DNA of 8,006 nucleotides from JBAXGE01 sp044344145 (GCA_044344145.1 JBIJDM010000138.1:1-8006); one strand, 5' to 3'. Positions 1 through 6,623 are shown, counted from the first letter of the stretch. The notes: generated from the sequence alone by a model not told the origin. Numbers and translations: made by a program.

Positions 1-250
1 GCCCGGGCCGCCGGGGCGCCGCCCCCCCAAAACCCACCGTCACTCCAGCGTAATCATATTGCCATTCAAATGATGCCGGGTAAGCCAGCGACTCGGTCCC
101 GTTCAGGTAGTCTCTCCATAAGCCATACCTTTGTTCGCGTCAATTGATGTATTGTAACTCCGAATCGCGATTGTGCAATTATGCGAATATGTATTGTGCC
201 CCCCCCCACTTCGAAGCTGTGCTGGCACACCCTGCCGGGGTGCCCCCATT

Positions 251-294
251 GCGCGAACCATGTCCGGTGGTTTGCGCTACGCTGCAACCACCGG
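251..294. repeat. Two overlapping, mutually exclusive hairpins
   Basis: Two inverted repeats share the same central bases. Hairpin A pairs 251-260 with 268-277 (ten pairs, one of them G-U if read as plus-strand RNA, loop of seven). Hairpin B pairs 264-272 plus 274-275 with 284-294 (eleven pairs, one bulged base at 273, loop of eight). Because 268-272 belongs to both stems, only one can form at a time. This is read directly from the sequence. The role is not known: it could be part of a dispersed palindromic (REP-type) element, a processing or termination structure after nuoG, or a leader structure if a plus-strand transcript crosses here. Confidence 0.55.
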
Positions 295-304
295 CTACCT
301 GCTG

Positions 305-321
305 TCATGCCTACGGCATGA
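305..321. repeat. Perfect 7-bp hairpin with 3-base loop
   Basis: TCATGCC and GGCATGA form a perfect seven-base-pair stem around the loop TAC. It sits between the overlapping hairpins at 251-294 and the hairpin at 329-348, about 65 bases after the nuoG stop codon in the direction of transcription. No T-run follows on either strand, so it is not a standard intrinsic terminator. The compact stem plus neighbouring stems resemble REP-type intergenic repeats, but that identity is inference. Confidence 0.5.
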
Positions 322-328
322 ATACCGC

Positions 329-348
329 CCCACCGTTACAACGGTGGG
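329..348. repeat. Perfect 9-bp inverted repeat after nuoG, possible termination or 3'-end structure
   Basis: CCCACCGTT (329-337) and AACGGTGGG (340-348) are perfect reverse complements with two bases between them. In RNA this gives an eight-pair GC-rich stem with a four-base loop. It begins about 38 bases after the nuoG stop codon, where a 3'-end structure of the operon would be expected. Neither strand has a run of T after the stem, so it does not meet the usual rule for Rho-independent termination. It may stabilise the 3' end or belong to the hairpin array that continues to 224. Confidence 0.45.
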
Positions 349-385
349 CAAATAGCAAAGCGCCCCGGCGGGACGCAAACGCCAG

Positions 386-2026
386 TTACAGTTCCGCAAA
401 TTCCAGAATTTCCACGCTCTTTTCGGGCAAGGGCGGGGGCAGGACGGCGGCGTATTCCGCCAGGCCGGCGGAGGCCATTTGTTGGCGGACGCTGGCGATG
501 TCGTAGCTGCCGGGCTGGGCCAGCAGGTCCCAGTAGACCTGACCCAGCGGGCGTGCTTCGCCCAAGGGGGTCAGAGCCGGGACGAAGGACTGGATGAGGC
601 CATTGCAGTTTTCCCATGAGCCGGGCTTTTCGGCAAAGGTGGTCACAGGCAGCGAGACGGTGGCCTTTTCGTAGAGGGCATGCTTGCGGCTGCCGGTGGC
701 GATGATGGTTCCGGCCAGCAGGGTCTTGGCGTGGTCATCTTCCGCGCCGGGCAACATCATGCCGCTATAGAGCAACGCGGTGACCTTCTTGGCTTTGATA
801 TGGGCCGCCAGGGTGGGGATATCGCAGGTATTACCGCCAAAGTGGGCGATGATTTTCTCAGCGCCTTTACGGTTGGGGGCCTTTTCGGCCTTGAGGGTAA
901 AGGTGGTCTGACCGGTGGCGGGATTTTTGAATACTTGATCGGTGCCGTCCACTTTGGGCGGAGCCAGCACCAGCCAGGCCTGGGGATCAATGCTGCGGGC
1001 ATACTTGACCTGCAGGAAGATTTCTTCCGTGGCGTCAAACGGCGAGATCACCACGGCCAGAGCGCCAGCGCCCTTTTCCTTGACCGCCGCACGCAGCAGT
1101 TCGTCGGTTTCCGCGTAGGCCCGGTCCCAACTAGTCTGGGTATTGGCGCCGTACTGGATGCGTTCGGGTGTGGCCAGACGGTCTTCGGCGTGGACAAACT
1201 TAAAGCCATAGCGGGTTTCGTCGCTGATCCACCATTGGTTGACCTGCGCATTGCTGCGCGGCTTGAGGCGATAAATCCGTCCGGCGTTGTGGTGGATGAA
1301 AATATTTTCGCCCAGACTGTTCAGCGGCGAGACACTCGGCGTGCTCTTGAGGAACCAAACCCGCTGGGTGAAGAGGAAATCTTTGTCCAGCAACGCCCCC
1401 ACCGGGCAAAGGTCTACCACATTACCCGCGAGGGGATTATTCACCCCCCGGCCGGGGAATACATCAATTTCTTCCTTGCTGCCCCGGCCCATGACGGCCA
1501 ATTCGTTGGTGCCGGTGACTTCGCGCGTGAAACGCACGCAGCGGGTGCACAGAATGCAGCGGTCGGAATAGAGCAGGATGTTATTGCCGACATCTTTCTT
1601 GGGGTTCTTCTGTTTGTCTTCTTCAAAGCGTGACTGGGCCCGGCCATACTGGCGGGAATAATCCTGCAAATAACATTCGCCGGCCTGATCGCAGACCGGA
1701 CAATCCAGCGGGTGATTGACCAGCAGAAATTCCATCACGGCCTGCTGGTTGGCTTTGGCCTTGGGGCTGGAACTGTAAACCTTCATGCCATTGACCGCGG
1801 GGGTCTGGCAACTGGGCAGGAGCTTGGGAATGCGGACCAGCTTGGTAGGGTCTTTGGCGTCGGGCTGTTCAACCTCAACCAGACAGATGCGGCAACTGGC
1901 CACCACCGACAGGCCGGGGTGATAGCAGTAATGCGGAATTTCGACCCCGTTTTCCGTGCAGGCCTGCAGAATGGTCTTTTTGCCTTCCCAGGCAATTTGT
2001 TTACCGTCTATTTCCAGCGTTGGCAT
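386..2026 (-). CDS. nuoG: NADH-quinone oxidoreductase subunit G (NuoG), short form without cluster N7
   Basis: Cytoplasmic iron-sulphur subunit of respiratory complex I. It carries electrons from NuoF towards the quinone site. Of its 546 residues, the N-terminal ferredoxin-like domain holds the [2Fe-2S] ligands C34, C45, C48 and C73. H105, C109, C112 and C118 (Hx3Cx2Cx5C) bind the [4Fe-4S] cluster N5, and C157, C160, C163 and C207 bind a second [4Fe-4S] cluster. The remainder, from about residue 220, is a degraded molybdopterin-oxidoreductase-like domain, much shorter than in the roughly 900-residue E. coli protein. The four cysteines that hold cluster N7 in E. coli are replaced by S233, N236, E240 and S268 at identical spacing. 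The ATG start is supported by GAGAGG at 2035-2040, eight bases upstream. It follows nuoF by 48 bases and is the last gene of the visible operon. Identification is secure. Confidence 0.96.
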   Translation of the reverse strand: MPTLEIDGKQIAWEGKKTILQACTENGVEIPHYCYHPGLSVVASCRICLVEVEQPDAKDPTKLVRIPKLLPSCQTPAVNGMKVYSSSPKAKANQQAVMEFLLVNHPLDCPVCDQAGECYLQDYSRQYGRAQSRFEEDKQKNPKKDVGNNILLYSDRCILCTRCVRFTREVTGTNELAVMGRGSKEEIDVFPGRGVNNPLAGNVVDLCPVGALLDKDFLFTQRVWFLKSTPSVSPLNSLGENIFIHHNAGRIYRLKPRSNAQVNQWWISDETRYGFKFVHAEDRLATPERIQYGANTQTSWDRAYAETDELLRAAVKEKGAGALAVVISPFDATEEIFLQVKYARSIDPQAWLVLAPPKVDGTDQVFKNPATGQTTFTLKAEKAPNRKGAEKIIAHFGGNTCDIPTLAAHIKAKKVTALLYSGMMLPGAEDDHAKTLLAGTIIATGSRKHALYEKATVSLPVTTFAEKPGSWENCNGLIQSFVPALTPLGEARPLGQVYWDLLAQPGSYDIASVRQQMASAGLAEYAAVLPPPLPEKSVEILEFAEL

Positions 2027-2074
2027 AATTCCAGCCTCTCGTTACACAGTTTCCGTAAGACGTGGCCTCGCGGT

Positions 2075-3385
2075 TTAAACCCGCGCTCCGGCCACAGTTA
2101 AATCCACCCCTTGCACCGCATCGGATTTCACCGCGTTCTTGAAATCCTGGGGGAATTTTTGCAGGATGGTCTTCACCACCCAATTGGTGCCATCGGCCAG
2201 ACCGCAAATGGTGGTGCCGGGCATGCTGCCCTGCGCGAGGGCTACTTCCATCAGCAGGTCCAGATCACGCGTGCGTCCCCGGCCATCACACATGCGGGTC
2301 AGCATCTTATACAGCCAGGCGGAGCCTTCGCGGCAGGGCGTGCACTGGCCGCAGCTTTCATGGCTGTAGAATCGCACGCAATTGCGCGCAACTTTGACCA
2401 TGTCCACACTATCGTTCATGATCGTGACGCAGGCGGTACCCAGACCCAGGACGCCATATTTCTTGCCGATATCAAAATCCAATTCGGCATCATATTGGTC
2501 GGTGCCCAGTACGCCCATGGAAATCCCACCATGGAACGCGGCCTTGTATTTGCCCTTCACACCGCCACAGTATTTTTCCACCAGCGTGGACATCTTGATG
2601 CCCAGTTCGTCTTCAAATACGCCGGTGGTCTGCACATGACCCGAAACGCCGAACAGCTTCGGGCCGGCGCTGGAGGCGGTGCCCATGGCCTTGAAGGCGG
2701 CGGGGCCTTTTTCCACGATGTAGGGCAGACACGACAGGGTTTCGACGTTATTGATAATCGTTGGCTTGGCGAATGCACCAGCCACCGCCGGGAACGGCGG
2801 CTTGATCCGGGGCCAGCCGCGCTTGCCCTCCAAAGCTTCCAGCAATGCTGTTTCCTCACCGCAAATATACGCACCCGCACCGCGATGGACATAGCAATGA
2901 TGCACAATGTCGGTGCCGGGATGGGCCACGCCAAAAATGCCTGCGGCATAGGCTTCTTTTACCGCAGCTTCCAGAATTTCCGCACCTTCGTGATATTCGC
3001 CGCGGATAAAGATGTAGCTGATGGCGATGCGATTGGCATAGGCCGCGATGGCGATGCCTTCCAGCAGCACATGCGGATCCCATTCACACAGATAACGGTC
3101 TTTGAAGGTGCAGGGTTCGGATTCGTCAAAGTTGACCGCCAGATATCGGGGGTAAATATCCTTGGGCAGGAAGGTCCACTTGGTCCCGCAGGGGAACCCC
3201 GCCCCACCACGCCCACGCAGGCCGGAATCAATGACCAGCTTGATCACATCTTCGGGCGCCAGGCTGCGGGCTTTGTCCAGAGCGGTATAACCGCCGGTGG
3301 CGCGATAGGCCGCAAGGTTGATGCGTTTACGCTCCGCGGCGACGCCGGGGATACGCTTTAACAAAACTGGTTCACTGTAAGCCAT
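2075..3385 (-). CDS. nuoF: NADH-quinone oxidoreductase subunit F (NuoF)
   Basis: The NADH-binding, FMN-carrying subunit of complex I. It takes hydride from NADH and passes electrons to the iron-sulphur chain in the cytoplasmic arm. The 436-residue protein is full length for the family. Visible motifs in order are the glycine-rich FMN-binding loop around residues 56-70 (GLRGRGGAGF), the acidic NADH/FMN segment at 85-97 (NFDESEPCTFKDR), a second glycine-rich nucleotide segment at 169-190 including CGEETALLEALEGKRG, and the ligands of [4Fe-4S] cluster N3, C345, C348 and C351 (SCGQCTPCREG) with C394 in TTICGLAD. Two cysteines, C66 and C92, occupy motif positions where E. coli NuoF has other residues. 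The start has GAGG at 3391-3394, five bases upstream. The gene lies 42 bases after nuoE and 48 bases before nuoG. Identification is secure. Confidence 0.97.
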   Translation of the reverse strand: MAYSEPVLLKRIPGVAAERKRINLAAYRATGGYTALDKARSLAPEDVIKLVIDSGLRGRGGAGFPCGTKWTFLPKDIYPRYLAVNFDESEPCTFKDRYLCEWDPHVLLEGIAIAAYANRIAISYIFIRGEYHEGAEILEAAVKEAYAAGIFGVAHPGTDIVHHCYVHRGAGAYICGEETALLEALEGKRGWPRIKPPFPAVAGAFAKPTIINNVETLSCLPYIVEKGPAAFKAMGTASSAGPKLFGVSGHVQTTGVFEDELGIKMSTLVEKYCGGVKGKYKAAFHGGISMGVLGTDQYDAELDFDIGKKYGVLGLGTACVTIMNDSVDMVKVARNCVRFYSHESCGQCTPCREGSAWLYKMLTRMCDGRGRTRDLDLLMEVALAQGSMPGTTICGLADGTNWVVKTILQKFPQDFKNAVKSDAVQGVDLTVAGARV

Positions 3386-3427
3386 GTTTACCTCGATGAC
3401 GATATTGGCAAGCCATTCGTAGTGGCA

Positions 3428-3973
3428 TTAGTGGTGACTGGGGCCATCCTTGGGCAGCGCCTGCAACTTGTGCACAAAGCCTTCGGGGGTCAGATAGCCG
3501 TGGATGGTGCCGTTAACCAGCGCGGCGGGCGCCTGTTCACAGCAGCCCACACATTCAACTTCCTGTAGAGTAATCAGACCATCCTCGGTGGTTTCGCCCA
3601 CTTCCAGGCCAAAGGTATCGCGGATTTTGGCCACGATGGCCTCATGCCCGAGCAATTCACACGCCAGCGACCGACACACCTGCACCACATATTTGCCCGA
3701 AGGTTCAAAGCGGAACTCTTCGTAAAACGTGGCGGCGTCCTGCACTTCTGCAGGCGAAACTTCCAAAAACGCGGCGGCTTCGTCAATCGCCTGCGGGGCG
3801 ATGAAGCCGTATTCATGCATCACCAGATGAAACAACGGCAGCAGGGCCGCACGTTTCGTGGGGTAACGGGGAAAATAGGTATCGCGTATGGTCTGCAGCA
3901 TGGCCGGCGTCAGATACGGCTCGGTGCGGGTGGGAGCATACGTTTGCAAACGATCTTTAACGATCCAAGGCAT
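3428..3973 (-). CDS. nuoE: NADH-quinone oxidoreductase subunit E (NuoE)
   Basis: Small thioredoxin-fold [2Fe-2S] subunit of complex I that sits against NuoF and carries cluster N1a. The 181-residue protein has an N-terminal helical region (about 23-80) and a C-terminal thioredoxin-like domain with the four expected ligands, C100 and C105 (Cx4C, in VCRSLAC) and C141 and C145 (Cx3C, in ECVGCC). C144, next to the last ligand, is an additional cysteine where many homologues have alanine or another small residue. The ATG start at 3973 has GAGG four bases upstream (3978-3981). The gene follows nuoD by 32 bases and precedes nuoF by 42, so translation from a shared transcript is expected. Length and motifs are normal for the family. 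Confidence 0.95.
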   Translation of the reverse strand: MPWIVKDRLQTYAPTRTEPYLTPAMLQTIRDTYFPRYPTKRAALLPLFHLVMHEYGFIAPQAIDEAAAFLEVSPAEVQDAATFYEEFRFEPSGKYVVQVCRSLACELLGHEAIVAKIRDTFGLEVGETTEDGLITLQEVECVGCCEQAPAALVNGTIHGYLTPEGFVHKLQALPKDGPSHH

Positions 3974-4005
3974 ATAACCTCGCGAATCCAGAAAATTACC
4001 GGAAC

Positions 4006-5286
4006 TTAACGATCCAACTCAGCGGCGATGATATTCAAGCTGCCCAGCACGGCGACCACGTCGCTCATCATGTGGCCCTCGACCATCTTGGGCAGCGTGC
4101 TCAAGTGAATGAACGAGGGCGGACGCGTGCGGACGCGATACGGACACTTGTCCCCGGCGGAGACAATGTAATAGCCCAACTCGCCATTGGCGGTTTCGTG
4201 CGAGAGGAACACCTCACCCACGGGGGCTTCAAAACCACGGTTGGTCATGATGCCTTCAAAGTGGTGGATGAGACCCTCGATGGAGCCGTAGGTTTCGGAC
4301 TTGGGCGGGAGCAGGGTTTTGCCCTCGGGCGAGGCGTTGATCGGCCCGCCGGGAATGTTATCAATGAGCTGACTGATGATGCTGCGGCTCTGCTTAACCT
4401 CTTCGAGACGCACGCGGTACCGGGCGTAGCAATCGCCGGTATGCATGATGGGTACCTTGAATTGCACAGCCGGGGCGCCCTGACCGTCCCAGTTATCGGC
4501 GTAGCAGAGATAGGGCGTATCCTTGCGGACATCGCGGGTGACGCCCGAGGCGCGGGCCAGCGGGCCGGTGACAGACCAGTTAACGGCTTCGGCCTTGGTG
4601 AAAGTACCCACATTTTTAGTGCGGTCAATGAAGATGCGGTTGCGGTTGAGCAGGATTTCAATGTCATCAATGGCGGGTGGGAGTTGTTCATTGATGAAGG
4701 TCTTGACCATCTGTTTGAAGATGGTGTCCTCGACATCCCGCATGGCCCCGCCGAGGCGGGTCCAGGAACAGTGATACCGAGCCCCGCTGACGTATTCGAT
4801 AATATCGTAGATGCGTTCGCGTTCGTTGAAGCCGAACAGGAAGGCGGTAAAAGCACCCAAATCCAGCCCGGCGGCACCAATGCACAGCAAATGATTCTGG
4901 ATGCGGCCCAATTCCGCCAGAATGGTGCGGAGCACGGTACAGCGCGGGGTGAGTTGGATGCCGAAAAGTTTTTCCGCCGCACCATGAAAGGCGATTTCGT
5001 TGGAAATCGGGGAGGCATAGTCCATGCGGTCCACGATGGTGACATATTGGTTATAGTCGAGCACTTCGGCGTTCTTTTCAAAACCGGAATGCAGATAGCC
5101 GATAATGGGTACACAGCGTGCGACCCGTTCGCCATCCAATTCGAGCAGTAGCCGGATGGTGGTATGGGTGGCGGGATGCTGAGGGCCGAAATTGAGCGTC
5201 CACAGCTTATCATCGGTGGACAAATTGGGGGTGGCGGTGGGCGAATCCAGGTACAGATCCCCACCTTTTTCTAACGTATATGCCAT
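4006..5286 (-). CDS. nuoD: NADH-quinone oxidoreductase subunit D (NuoD), separate from NuoC
   Basis: The 49-kDa-type subunit of complex I, related to [NiFe]-hydrogenase large subunits, which forms the quinone-reducing site together with NuoB. From the chosen ATG the protein has 426 residues. The conserved GPQHPATH loop (35-41) contains H37 and H41, and Y90 lies in DRMDYASP. H41 and Y90 correspond by position to H38 and Y87 of Thermus Nqo4, which contact the quinone head group. The C-terminal half has the family signatures NGELGYY and YRVRTRPPSF and ends in the usual ELDR. An upstream TTG at 5352 would extend it by 22 residues, but only the ATG at 5286 has a well-placed GGAG (5296-5299, nine bases upstream), and family similarity begins after it. 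It is not fused to NuoC, and neither nuoB nor nuoC precedes it. Confidence 0.95.
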   Translation of the reverse strand: MAYTLEKGGDLYLDSPTATPNLSTDDKLWTLNFGPQHPATHTTIRLLLELDGERVARCVPIIGYLHSGFEKNAEVLDYNQYVTIVDRMDYASPISNEIAFHGAAEKLFGIQLTPRCTVLRTILAELGRIQNHLLCIGAAGLDLGAFTAFLFGFNERERIYDIIEYVSGARYHCSWTRLGGAMRDVEDTIFKQMVKTFINEQLPPAIDDIEILLNRNRIFIDRTKNVGTFTKAEAVNWSVTGPLARASGVTRDVRKDTPYLCYADNWDGQGAPAVQFKVPIMHTGDCYARYRVRLEEVKQSRSIISQLIDNIPGGPINASPEGKTLLPPKSETYGSIEGLIHHFEGIMTNRGFEAPVGEVFLSHETANGELGYYIVSAGDKCPYRVRTRPPSFIHLSTLPKMVEGHMMSDVVAVLGSLNIIAAELDR

Positions 5287-5323
5287 AGCCTCGGGCTCCA
5301 TCGTAACGTCAAATACGGCAGCG

Positions 5324-5338
5324 TGTGACCGAGTCACA
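5324..5338. promoter_or_regulatory. Perfect palindrome in the nuoD leader, close to a CRP-type operator
   Basis: TGTGAC-TCG-GTCACA on the minus strand is a perfect six-base inverted repeat with a three-base centre. Read differently it is TGTGA-N5-TCACA, one base short of the CRP-family consensus TGTGA-N6-TCACA. It lies between the candidate promoter (5367-5395) and the nuoD ribosome binding site (5296-5299), about 38 bases before the start codon. In that place a bound protein would block transcription. As RNA it would form only a short hairpin. The symmetry is seen; the operator role is inference. Confidence 0.35.
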
Positions 5339-5366
5339 TAGCGCCACCCCAAACCATCTGTGCAAG

Positions 5367-5395
5367 ATGTTAGTAGGTAAATCCCTCAGTAGCAA
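5367..5395 (-). promoter_or_regulatory. Candidate sigma-70-type promoter for nuoDEFG
   Basis: On the minus strand a TTGCTA hexamer (5390-5395, four of six matches to TTGACA) is followed after 17 bases by TAACAT (5367-5372, four of six matches to TATAAT). Transcription would start near 5360, giving a leader of about 75 bases before the nuoD ATG. The 180-base gap before nuoD, against 32 to 48 bases inside the operon, argues that the nuo genes have their own promoter. The match is modest and could be chance. Confidence 0.3.
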
Positions 5396-5466
5396 GGCAC
5401 AGGCCTGCCCAAGGCAAAAATGCGGTCAAATACAACGCGAAACGCAACGACCGCTCGGTCCGGCAG

Positions 5467-6516
5467 TTAGGGCTGGCCTGGGGCGGGCACAGGAGGCTTC
5501 GCCGGGGTGATGCCATATTCCGGGGCCGGGAATTGGAGCGATCTGATGTAATCCGCCACCGGCTTGAGCTTGGGGTCGTTGTCGTTGGCATAGCGTTGGA
5601 CCAGCTTGGCCTCGCCGGGATGTTTGGCCCGGGCCACGCGTGGATCGAGTAAATATTGAATGAAGAGACTGAATTCGGGCTTGGCCCGGTCTACCATGAA
5701 ATTGCCATCACGCACATAAGTATTTATGGCATAGAAGTTTGCATAGTGTTCTGTAGGACGGACCGGGGCGGGATATAAGCGGAAACCCACAGCTTTTTCC
5801 CCGCCATGACAGGCGGCGGTAGCGCAGTTCTGCAGAATCAACGGCTGGACCAAAGTTTTGTAATTGGTCATAAATGCCGGGTCATTGGTGATCGTAATTT
5901 TGCTGTAAAACTGGACAGCTTTCAGGTCGGTAATCATGCGGACCTGTTCGGTGAAGTTGGACTGAGCCGTGAAAGTATCGCGGTCCTTACGGCTCATGTT
6001 CCGATAACGGTCGTCTTTGAGCACGACCGTATCCCAGAAATCCTCGAGAGCTTTGCGCTCGATACGCCCCTGAACTTTACTTTTGGGATCATTCAAATCA
6101 TTGAGGCTTAGTTCCATCACCTTGATACGGTTGATATCTTCCGGCAGCAGGACCACGGCTTTGGCGTAGATCTTGTCGGCGGGATTGGCAGTCGGGTCGG
6201 TGGTTTGGGTGGTGGAAGTGCCACCATTGGTGGGCGCTTTGAGTTTATCCGCGGCCAGTTTCTGAATCATCTGGGCATCGGCCAGAGTGGGATCAAGGCT
6301 GAGGGCTTTGTTGGCTTCGTTCAGCGCATCCTGATAGCGTTCCTTGGTCAGTGCCTCACGGGCGCGGACGAAGGCTTCCCGGGCCAGCGTTTTATTGTCC
6401 TTTTCCGCCACGGGTACAGTGGTGGTTTGGCCCTGAGCCTGCATACCAATCGCCAAGCCGGTCAAGATGACCGCCGCCGATAAGCAAGTCACGACGTACA
6501 TGTGCTTCTTCGTCAT
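5467..6516 (-). CDS. Exported TPR protein with a CX4CH cytochrome c-type motif
   Basis: A 349-residue protein not assigned to a named family. Residues 1-30 are a positively charged start followed by a hydrophobic stretch (about 8-25), so it is a secretion signal or membrane anchor. There is no good lipobox, and no ideal signal-peptidase site is obvious. Residues 41-92 include one TPR-like helix pair (about 47-80). A Thr/Pro-rich linker (about 95-113) follows, then a C-terminal domain containing NCATAACHGG. C231, C236 and H237 form CX4CH, a spaced variant of the haem-binding CXXCH motif. Downstream, LYPAPVRP, DRAKPEFS and KHPGE (H299), ending in a Pro-rich tail, resemble short cytochrome-like domains that I associate with Planctomycetota. 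H299 or a methionine such as M274 could be the distal haem ligand. The ATG at 6516 has AAGGG six bases upstream. It stands 180 bases before nuoD on the same strand. An electron-transfer role is inference. Confidence 0.85.
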   Translation of the reverse strand: MTKKHMYVVTCLSAAVILTGLAIGMQAQGQTTTVPVAEKDNKTLAREAFVRAREALTKERYQDALNEANKALSLDPTLADAQMIQKLAADKLKAPTNGGTSTTQTTDPTANPADKIYAKAVVLLPEDINRIKVMELSLNDLNDPKSKVQGRIERKALEDFWDTVVLKDDRYRNMSRKDRDTFTAQSNFTEQVRMITDLKAVQFYSKITITNDPAFMTNYKTLVQPLILQNCATAACHGGEKAVGFRLYPAPVRPTEHYANFYAINTYVRDGNFMVDRAKPEFSLFIQYLLDPRVARAKHPGEAKLVQRYANDNDPKLKPVADYIRSLQFPAPEYGITPAKPPVPAPGQP

Positions 6517-6588
6517 GGTGATCCCTTCACTCTGATTCCTCTGGATAGGTCGGTATCCGGTGCCCAAGGCAACCCGCGACACGTATTC

Positions 6589-6617
6589 AATATAATCGGA
6601 CAGGCGAAGTGCAACAA
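6589..6617 (-). promoter_or_regulatory. Candidate sigma-70-type promoter for the CX4CH/TPR gene
   Basis: On the minus strand TATATT (6589-6594, five of six matches to TATAAT) is preceded by exactly 17 bases and TTGTTG (6612-6617, three of six matches to TTGACA). The predicted start of transcription is near 6582, leaving a leader of about 65 bases before the ATG at 6516. The leader contains a small GGATA/TATCC stem (6543-6558). The -10 element falls in the only AT-rich patch of this 107-base gap, which supports it. Confidence 0.45.
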
Positions 6618-6623
6618 GGTGAA

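Larger units (their letters stand above)
1..385. other. Non-coding region downstream of nuoG, hairpin-rich
   Basis: No convincing gene is visible in these 385 bases. What the region holds is a GC-rich left edge (1-28), a run of nine C at 199-207, and a chain of inverted repeats between 224 and 348 (listed separately, apart from a small bulged hairpin at 224-244, with stem arms 224-232 and 238-244). Short open frames cross it on both strands. The longest, an 80-codon minus-strand frame at 66-308, lacks a clear Shine-Dalgarno sequence and has an unconvincing amino-acid composition. The gene to the left of the window is unknown, so I cannot tell whether this is a convergent or a co-directional intergenic region. 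Confidence 0.6.

Noticed and set aside
199..207. Run of nine C (nine G on the minus strand) as a phase-variation tract
   Set aside because: No reading frame or promoter spacing that it could switch is visible around it.
66..308. An 80-codon minus-strand frame after nuoG
   Set aside because: Its start lies inside a hairpin, it has no convincing ribosome binding site, and it reads through the repeat region with an unconvincing amino-acid composition.
173..355. Short plus-strand frames across the hairpin array (144-506 and 173-355)
   Set aside because: They translate the palindromic repeats, and the longer one runs into the antisense of nuoG. Such peptides are typical by-products of intergenic repeats.
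680..1633. A 317-codon plus-strand open frame opposite nuoG
   Set aside because: The sense frame carries all the NuoG cluster ligands, and the antisense product resembles no family I know.
2111..3361. A 416-codon plus-strand open frame opposite nuoF
   Set aside because: It is the antisense shadow of a gene with full NuoF motifs. Long antisense frames are common opposite GC-rich codons, and no family signature is visible in the product.
4072..5151. A 359-codon plus-strand open frame opposite nuoD
   Set aside because: It lies wholly inside nuoD on the other strand, has no recognisable domain, and its composition mirrors the sense codons.
5287..5352. A 22-residue N-terminal extension of NuoD from TTG at 5352
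   Set aside because: There is no ribosome binding site for it, the extension crosses the palindrome, and family similarity starts after the ATG at 5286, which has GGAG nine bases upstream.
5449..5460. GACCG/CGGTC stem just after the CX4CH gene as a terminator
   Set aside because: The loop would be only two to four bases, the stem is short, and no T-run follows, so it does not support a terminator call.
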